Shown here piece by piece: positions 56,753-64,000 of a DNA stretch of 64,000 nt. A program made the translations under genes and the position numbers. The notes beneath the pieces are model-generated. The model did not search any database and was not told the DNA's origin. It saw only the letters and a list, made by a program, of their open reading frames with translations. Source of the stretch: Thermomucor indicae-seudaticae (lineage: Eukaryota; Mucoromycota; Mucoromycetes; Mucorales; Lichtheimiaceae). The first letter of the stretch is position 1. The number at the start of each line of letters is the position of its first letter. The DNA lies in assembly GCA_000787465.1 (NCBI GenBank), contig JSYX01000135.1:1-64000 (forward strand). The letters are read 5' to 3'.

Positions 56753-57111
56753 CCCGCCCTTGCGGCGCCTGATGTACCTGCCCCTTGCTTTCTTGTTTCA
56801 TACATAGAACGCCAACGACTAGAGCACTGTGTCTGACGTACCCTCTATAAATCCCTTAATTAATCAGAATCGATGCGTATATACATAAAACCGTTCCACT
56901 GTGTCCTGGTTTCACTCTGTGTTTAGCATCATTTACCGAATTTAGTTGCGTCTTTCAAGCTATTTTTAAACCCGGAAAACGTGGATTGGGCCGGACCCCC
57001 CCTCTCAACCCGTATTGAATCAAAAATAATTGTTATTCCGCGCACCTTTTTTTCCCTTTCTTTCACTTGCTTTTTTCTTTTACATGCCAAGAAGAATCAC
57101 CCGCCGATAAT
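56753..57111. other. Intergenic, promoter of the chitin synthase
   Basis: Contains pyrimidine-rich tracts before the start at 57112. Nothing else seen. Confidence 0.6.
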
Positions 57112-60100
57112 ATGGGCAAAACAACCAAACAACGAGAAAAGTCGAGTAGCGATCTTGCCAAACTCGGGGCGCCCTCAGATGATAGTCTCTGCGTGTGTTT
57201 GCGGAGCAGGTACGATACCGGACAGGTGTATACCCAACTAGGACCGCATCAACTGGTAGCGCTGAACAATCCGTCGCTGCTTGCGACGCTGAATGACGAT
57301 GCGACGGGGCTGGATTACGTGGCGGCGTACAAGGATATCCAACAAGCACAACAATTACTAGATCAACAGCAACCTCCGCATCTGTTTGAGCTTGTGAATC
57401 GTGCGTATTTCCATATGCGACGGACTGGCAATGACCAATGCATTCTGCTTCGGTAAATCGAGATAATGAATGTTACAGAGGAGAGAGAGAGAGAGAGACT
57501 AAGAAAAGACGATTAGAGGCGATTCCGGGAGTGGAAAGAGCCAGATCCGGGAATTGGTTATCCGACATTTGGTACGACTCAGCAGCCACAAAAAGGAAAC
57601 CAAAGTCCAGACGCAGCTGGTGCATTCGCAACGCGTCCTGGACATCTTTGGATCCGCCTCAGCGAGCAACGGAGGAAGGTCTTCACGGTACGGATATTAT
57701 GTCGAGATCCAGTTCAGCGAACGGGGCCGGATGGTCGGGGCCAAGACGATTCATTATTTCCCAGAAAGTCAACGCGTCGTGTCTCCGCAGCTGACCAATT
57801 TCGACGTCTTTTATCAGCTCGTGGCAGGCGCCTCGGCCGAGGAACGCACAGCGCTGCAGATACAGCCCACCCTCGACACGTACCGCTACCTGAATCGTAA
57901 CACTACGCCATCCAATAACAATGACCATCCGAATGCGTTTGCGGATCTCAAGGCGGCTCTCAAAATGGCCGGATTCCGCAAAGACCACATTGCGCGCATT
58001 GTCCAGCTCCTTGCAGCGATTCTCCATCTCGGCAACCTTGTGTTTGTGGACCCGACCAGCAACCTGAACAGCCAGGAGGCCGCGTACGTCAAGAACACCG
58101 AGGTGCTGGATCTCGTCGCGGACTTGCTGGGTGTCGATCCGCGCGCGCTCGAGAACGTCCTGGTGTTCAAGACCACCCTGATCCGCAAAGACGTCACGAC
58201 CCTGATCCTGAACGCAGACCAGGCCTCCGCCCAGCGTGACGAGCTTGCGCACACTCTGTACTCGCTCCTGTTTGCCTGGATGGTCGAGCGCATCAATACC
58301 AAGCTGTGTGCGGCCGACGAGTCCAAGTTCAACTCGTTTGTGGGCGTGCTTGATTTCCCGGGGCTCCAGCAGTCGTCCCAAGGTGCAGCCTCGTTCTACT
58401 CTTTTGTGGTGAATGTGGCTGCCGAACGCGTGCACCAGTTCATGGTCGAGCAGCTGTACAGAAACACGACGCGACTCTATGAATCCGAGGGCATCCTGTC
58501 ACCTCAGCAGCAGCAGCAGACGACAGCCAGCACCGCAGCGTCTGAGATCGCCGACCTGCTTTACCGACCGACGCGCGGCGTGTGCTCTGTCATCAACAGC
58601 ATGTCCGAGTCTGTCCGCAAGGGCAAATCCACCGTCAACGACGCCAACCTCGTCGACACGATCGTGAAATACAATGGCAACAATAGCCCGTACTTTTCGG
58701 TCCGGAACGCACCCGGCAGTCAGCAGCGGCAGTTTGCGATCCAGCACTTTGGCGGCCAGGTCACGTACGACCCGACGGGCTTCTTGGCCCAGAACAACGC
58801 CACGAGCCAGGTCGCGGTCGACTTTGTGTCCCTGTTCCGCGGCACGGGCGGCGGCAATCCGCCGTCGTCGAACCAGTTTGTGGTCGATCTGTGGGACGGC
58901 GTCGCGACCGAGAATCATCCCCGGCATCAGGACGCGGTTGTGTCTGCGCAGCAGAAGCAGCCGGCCAGAAAGCCTTCTGTGCGCCAGAGCGTGCGGCGCA
59001 AGGGTAGGAATGCCAACAAGGAAGGACAAGAAGAGAATGGCAAAGACAAAGATGGCAAGGATAATGCGTCGTCGTCGATGCTTGGACAGACGCTGGCGGC
59101 GTTGGATGAGCTGTTCAACAATACGCTGCAGGAAGCCACGCTGTGGACCGTGTTCTGTATCCGGCCCAACAACAACAGCCCAGCTAGCACCCAGTTTGAT
59201 TCGAGGCTCGTGGCAGGTCAGATCAAGGCGTACGGACTCGCGGATTTGGCAAGGCACGTGCAGCAGCAGTATGCGGTCGCGTATGAGCATCAAGAGTTTC
59301 TGGACCGGTACCAGGTCCCGCTGCAGCAGTTGCTGGATACCAGTGGCGGGCGGCTTCCGCGGGCGCAGCTGGAGATTTTGATGCCCCAGCTTGGGTGGAC
59401 CCAGAACGACGCGGCGGTTGGATCCAACAAGGCAAGTTGGAACACGGTATCGTTCAGATGAGGTGCTAACACAGACACACACACAATATAGATCTTTTTG
59501 GCATTTGGGGTGTGGCGATGGCTCGAGGATCAACTGCGTGGACTAGAAAAGGAAGAACAGCGTCGAGCCAAGGATGAAGAAGAGGATGAGGTGATGACGA
59601 CACGAGATGCAGAGGAAGGGTTGTTACAAGGTGGTTCGGCAGCAGGCTTACCACCACCACCAACGGGTCCGATGGACGATCGGTCGTTCTATTCAGAAGA
59701 TGACATGTACTACCAGGAAGGCGGTAGTCGATACCAAGATTCGGTGTACGGATCCGAATCGTACATTAATACCCAGGACACCGACTCGCGCGGGATGATG
59801 TTGCAGCATAACAACAACAACGCAGCAGGAGGAGAAGGAGAAAAGGAGAGTTACAATGCGACCGAGGAAGACGAGTCGAAGCAGACACCGGGACGCAAGC
59901 GGTGGCTGTTTCTGGTCTGGGCGCTGACATGGTGGATCCCGTCCGCGTTCCTGATCTGGTGCGGGCGAATGAAGCGGAAGGACGTCCGGATCGCGTGGCG
60001 CGAAAAGGTGGCGCTGTGCATCATTATCTTTTTTCTGTGTGTGTTTGTGATCTGGTTCCTGGTGTTCTTTGGCGAGGTGGTGTGTCCGTACCAGGCGGTG

Positions 60101-62998
60101 TATTCGGAGAGCGAACTGGCGAGCCACAGCTCCAAGGACGACGCGTACGTGGCGATTCGCGGCGAAGTGTTTGACCTGACGAGCTTTGCGCCGCGGCACT
60201 ACCCGAGCAACGTGATCCCGGTCAACACCGTGCTCGAGTACGGCGGGCAAGACGTGACGGATCTGTTCCCGGTGCAGGTGTCGGCGCTCTGCCAGGGCAC
60301 GACGGGCTCCGTGTCGCCGTACGTCTCGTTCAACTACCAAGTCAACCTGACGGACGACAACGCCAAGTACCACGATTTCCGGTATTCGTCCGGGAACTAT
60401 CAGCCGGACTGGTACTATGAGCAGATGACGATGCTCCGGCAGAACTACAAGAAGGGCAACATGGGGTACGAACCCAAGGAGATTGCGGCGCAGGCGTCGA
60501 GCGAGACAACCGTGAACGGGGTCAAGACCACGCGCAAATGGGCCATCATCGATAACCATATTTACGACCTGACGCAGTATGACTTGGGCGGCCGGTTCGC
60601 GGCCGCGCCGCCGGGCGAGACCGCGCCCGCCGGCATCGATGTCGACTTCATGGATCAGGCGGTGGTGGATCTGTTTCGGCAAAAGTCCGGCGAAGACATC
60701 TCGCAGGCGTTCTGGAACCTGCCGATCGCGAGCGACGAGAAGGAGCGACAGCTGGTGTGTCTGCGGAACCTGTTCTTTGTGGGCATGGTGGACACGCGCA
60801 ACTCGGCCAAGTGTCAGTTCTCGAACTACCTGCTGCTGATCATTACGTGCTTGCTGTGCGCCGTGATTGTGTTCAAGTTCTTGGCGGCATTCCGGCTGGG
60901 CGGCACGCGTGCGCCCGAAGAGCTCGATAAGTTTGTGATTACGCAGGTGACGTGTTACACCGAGGACGAGGAGTCGCTGCGCAAGACGATCGACTCCCTC
61001 GCGACGCTGCACTATGACGACAAGCGAAAGCTGCTGTTTGTGATTTGCGACGGCATGATTGTCGGGAGCGGTAACGATCGGCCGACGCCGCGTATCGTGC
61101 TTGACATTCTGGGCGTGGATCCGGCGGTGGACCCTGAGCCGCTGTCGTTCCTGAGCGTGGGCGAAGGCCAGAAGCAGCACAATATGGGCAAGATCTATTC
61201 GGGCCTGTACGAGGTGGCAGGGCATGTGGTGCCGTACCTGGTGGTTGTGAAATGCGGCAAGCCGACGGAGCGGCAGAAGCCGGGCAACCGTGGCAAGCGA
61301 GACTCGCAGCTGGTGTTGATGAACTTTTTGAACCGAGTCCATTTCGATGCGCCCATGACGCCGTTGCAGCTCGAGATGTACCATCAAATGAAGAATGTGA
61401 TTGGCGTGAGTCCGGAAATGTACGAGTTCGTGCTGATGGTGGATGCCGACACCGAGGTGATGAAGGACGGCCTGAACAATTTGGTGAGCTCGATGGCGCA
61501 CGACTCCAAGATCATTGGTATCTGCGGTGAGACGCAGCTCGCGAACGAAAAGGCGACATGGGCGACGATGATCCAGGTGTACGAGTACTTTATCTCGCAC
61601 CACATGACCAAGGCGTTCGAGTCGCTGTTCTCGACGGTGACGTGTCTGCCGGGATGCTTCACGATGTACCGCGTGCGGACGGTGGACGGCAAACGGCTGC
61701 TGTTCTGCAGCAACGAGGTGATCAACGACTACAATATCAACAAGGTGGACACGCTGCACAAGAAGAACTTGCTGCATCTGGGTGAGGATCGGTACCTGAC
61801 GACGCTCCTGCTCAAGCATTTCCCGAACTACAAGACTAAGTTCACGTCGCATGCGCAGTGCAAGACGAACGCGCCCGATACGTGGAACGTGCTGGTGTCG
61901 CAGCGTCGGCGATGGATCAACTCGACGGTGCACAATCTGAGCGAACTGACGTCGTTGTCTGGCATGTGTGGGTTCTGCTGTTTCTCGATGCGGTTTATTG
62001 TGATGCTGGATCTGATCAGTACGCTTGTGATGCCTGCTATTGTGGGATACCTGGGCTATCTGATTTACAAGCTCGTGACGTTGGAGAACCAGGTGCCGTA
62101 CCTGACGATTATTGTGATTGCTGGCACATACGGTCTGCAGGCGCTGCTGTTTATCGTGAAGCGGCGGTGGGAGTACATTCTGTGGATGTTGGTTTCGATC
62201 CTGGCGATCCCGCTGTTCTGGTTCTATATCCCGCTGTATTCGTTCTGGCACTTTGACGACTTTTCGTGGGGTAACACGCGTGTGGTTGTGGGTGAAAAGG
62301 GCAAGAAGGTGCAAGTGGCAGACGAAGGCGAGTTTGACCCCAAGTCGATACCGATGATGACATGGTCCGAATACGAAAAGATGATCTTGTCTGAAGATTA
62401 CTGGAGCGACGGACAGTCTCAAGCTAGCAGCAACAGTCGAGGCAGTTATTATACGCACAAGAGTCGGACACGAGGAGGAGGATCGGTGTATGGTGGTGGT
62501 GATAACATGAGCATGTATACCCCTAGCACGACTATGCTCAACAATAACCACCGAGCACCTTCACAAATCAGTTTCTTCCCTGATAACGCCAGCGTATTGA
62601 TGCCACCTTATCCACCACCACAACAACAACAAGCACCACCTTCATCTTTTATGGCACGATCTTCCATGGCATCCTTTGCTCCTCCTCCCCCGCAAGATCC
62701 ATATCGACAATCACGGCCGTCCATGATGATGCCTTCTTCTTCCTCGTTCATGGTGCCACCGAATCAGGATAACAGCAGTCAGTCCCTGTTAATGGATGAT
62801 TTATCACCGCAAGGCGGCGGACCAAGCAACGAAGAAATCTTGCAGGAAGTGAAGCGGATCTTGGCTACGGCGGATCTGACCAAGGTGACGAAGAAGCAAG
62901 TACGAGAAGAACTTCAGTCGATCTTTGGAGTACCGATGGCCAACAGAAAAGATTATATTAATGCATGTATTGAAAATGTATTGCAAGGGCGCATGTAA
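57112..62998 (+). CDS. Class V-type chitin synthase with myosin-like motor domain
   Basis: Three exons (57112-57452, 57517-59431, 59492-62998) give 1,920 residues. Residues 60-790 are a myosin-like motor: P-loop GDSGSGKS (about 115-122, revealed only when exon 2 starts at 57517), a switch-I-like SNGGRSSRYG, switch-II-like LDFPGLQ, and the motor end GSNKIFLAFGVWRWLED. Two membrane helices (about 888-945), a cytochrome b5-like domain (YVAIRGEVFDLTSF, about 970) and a third helix (about 1200) lead to the GT2 catalytic part with DADTEV (about 1402), GEDRYL and QRRRWINS (about 1555). Further helices follow and a DEK_C domain ends the protein. It makes cell-wall chitin at growing tips; the motor domain directs secretion vesicles along actin. 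Intron 2 has a GC donor. The synthase exon is strongly GC-biased. Confidence 0.96.
59432..59491 (+). other. GC-AG intron in the chitin synthase
   Basis: The donor reads AACAAG|GCAAGT and the acceptor AATATAG|ATC. Splicing joins GSNK to IFLAFGVWRW, the conserved end of the motor. Confidence 0.85.
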
Positions 62999-63811
62999 AA
63001 AAACCAACAATCTCTTTTTTTTCTTTCCTCCTTCATAATAATAATAAAGAAATCATGTCAAGTCTATCGATCACGAATATAGCTTGTGAGAAATAACTGA
63101 TTGTCATACTCTGTGATGATTATTGGACGCGTTAGGAAGGGTGATATGACCAGTAGTGGCTACGCGATCTGTTTGTCGCGCCTGATTTTTTTTTAGCTGC
63201 ATCAGGGTCCAAAGCCCAAGTGGGTTCAGCCATTAACGTATGTTAGAAAGAGAGAGAGGAAAAGATATAAAGCGAGCGGATATCATTAAAGAGTAATCAG
63301 AGGGGTTCGGTTGGGCGTTGTGGTACGTATATGACTTTTTGAATCGCTAGACGGGGATCATACTCCACGGGAGCTTGTCTGGTTTAGGCTCGTCTATGGG
63401 ATCAGTTCATCATCCAAGCATTTAAACAGTGGCCATTATCCTATATCTATCCCATATAGGGCTTTCCATTCAGGAAAAAAAAGATTTTCTGGTTACATAA
63501 CCAGTGACGCTGGGTCCGTACAAGACTAGGGCTTGGTTCGTTTGAACATTATCCTTAAATAACGACCGACCATCGTCAAGTTTTGCATGGGATATTCCAC
63601 GAGCTTCACAAAGCATGATTTATACAGAAAAAGAGAGAAGAACCAGCGAAAAGAGAGAGAGAGCGAGAAAGTAGTAAGCCCATGCTACGCTGAAACACAA
63701 AAAAGAGCGCAAGCAGGACAATTTTTCCCAACTTGCTTTCGCGCCTCTCTCTCTTTTTTCTTTTTCCTCCTGCTTGTTTTTTTGCCTCCTACTTTGTTAC
63801 TTGTTCATCTT
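62999..63811. other. Intergenic
   Basis: The 3' flank of the chitin synthase (AATAATAATAAAG-type poly(A) context near 63040), then about 700 bases with no open frame of note, and a pyrimidine-rich 5' UTR before 63812. Confidence 0.55.
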
Positions 63812-64000
63812 ATGCAGCCAAGATCGTCGAAAGCGAGATCGTCAAAAAACTGGGAAACGGAGTTCTACAAGAACGGGTACCCGCAAGAAGTTATTGTTAT
63901 TGGCGATACGCCCCCCCCTTCCCCTGCAGCAGCGACGACGACGACAAGTACCAAACGCTGCTATTATCACGTCGAGGATGGACCGCCTGCGGCGTTTACG
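63812..64000 (+). CDS. N-terminus of an uncharacterised protein, possibly a LAMMER-type kinase
   Basis: An ATG at 63812 opens a frame that runs past the window edge (63 codons seen). It starts MQPRSSKARSSKNWETEFYK and continues NGYPQEVIVIGDTPPPSP, then a Thr run and KRCYYHVEDGPPAAF. A P(K/Q)EVIVI.DTPPP segment near the N-terminus reminds me of fungal LAMMER/CLK kinases, but no kinase motif is inside the window. Confidence 0.55.
   Translation, partial: MQPRSSKARSSKNWETEFYKNGYPQEVIVIGDTPPPSPAAATTTTSTKRCYYHVEDGPPAAFT

Noticed and set aside
58499..59533. 344-codon minus-strand frame opposite the myosin-like motor
   Set aside because: Same antisense artefact of biased codon use; it crosses a real exon and intron.
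59693..62551. 952-codon open frame on the minus strand opposite the chitin synthase
   Set aside because: The sense strand encodes an intact chitin synthase with strong G/C third positions, which removes stops from the antisense frame. The antisense protein is a His/Arg/Val-rich composition artefact without domains.

Overview
The window looks like nuclear DNA of a filamentous fungus. Nearly every gene is cut by short spliceosomal introns of about 50-75 nt with GT(A/G)-AG ends. The gene set is fungal: a chitin synthase with a myosin-like motor, a GDP-mannose transporter, an IRA/NF1-type RasGAP, TRM44, a Rua1_C regulator and a Zn2Cys6 regulator. The proteins most resemble early-diverging fungi (Mucoromycota, probably Mucorales); that placement is from familiarity, not from a search. 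No rRNA, tRNA or CRISPR array was recognised.

Left 10.9 kb: the end of a class-IV aminotransferase, then a gene-poor stretch of decayed sequence. It holds a possible retroelement scrap, a RAD54 copy with several lesions, a Zn2Cys6 gene broken by one missing base, a TA microsatellite and a small inverted-repeat element.

10.9-35.4 kb is dense and rich in secretory-pathway genes: a long golgin-like coiled coil, a tail-anchored coiled coil with a dynein-adaptor-like AAxxG box, an LSB5-like VHS-GAT protein, the circularly permuted GTPase GNL1, a PPxY membrane protein, a mucin-like single-pass sensor, TRM44, an F-box/WD40 protein, a Rua1_C regulator, a VRG4-type GDP-mannose transporter, two proteins of unknown function, TRAPPC4/TRS23 and mitochondrial mL43.

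35.5-48.1 kb carries MRD1, whose start codon is split by an intron, and a neurofibromin/IRA homologue of about 2,800 codons. The latter has one in-frame TAG where a tyrosine is expected.

49-64 kb carries a very long Sel1-like-repeat protein with an N-myristoylation-type start, eIF5, a small protein with a His/Cys-rich tail, a class V-type chitin synthase (myosin-like motor, cytochrome b5-like domain, synthase domain, DEK_C) and the start of a gene that may be a LAMMER-type kinase.

Across the window five introns need a GC rather than GT donor to keep the reading frame. All exon models were read by eye from frame, splice signals and family conservation; none is supported here by transcripts.
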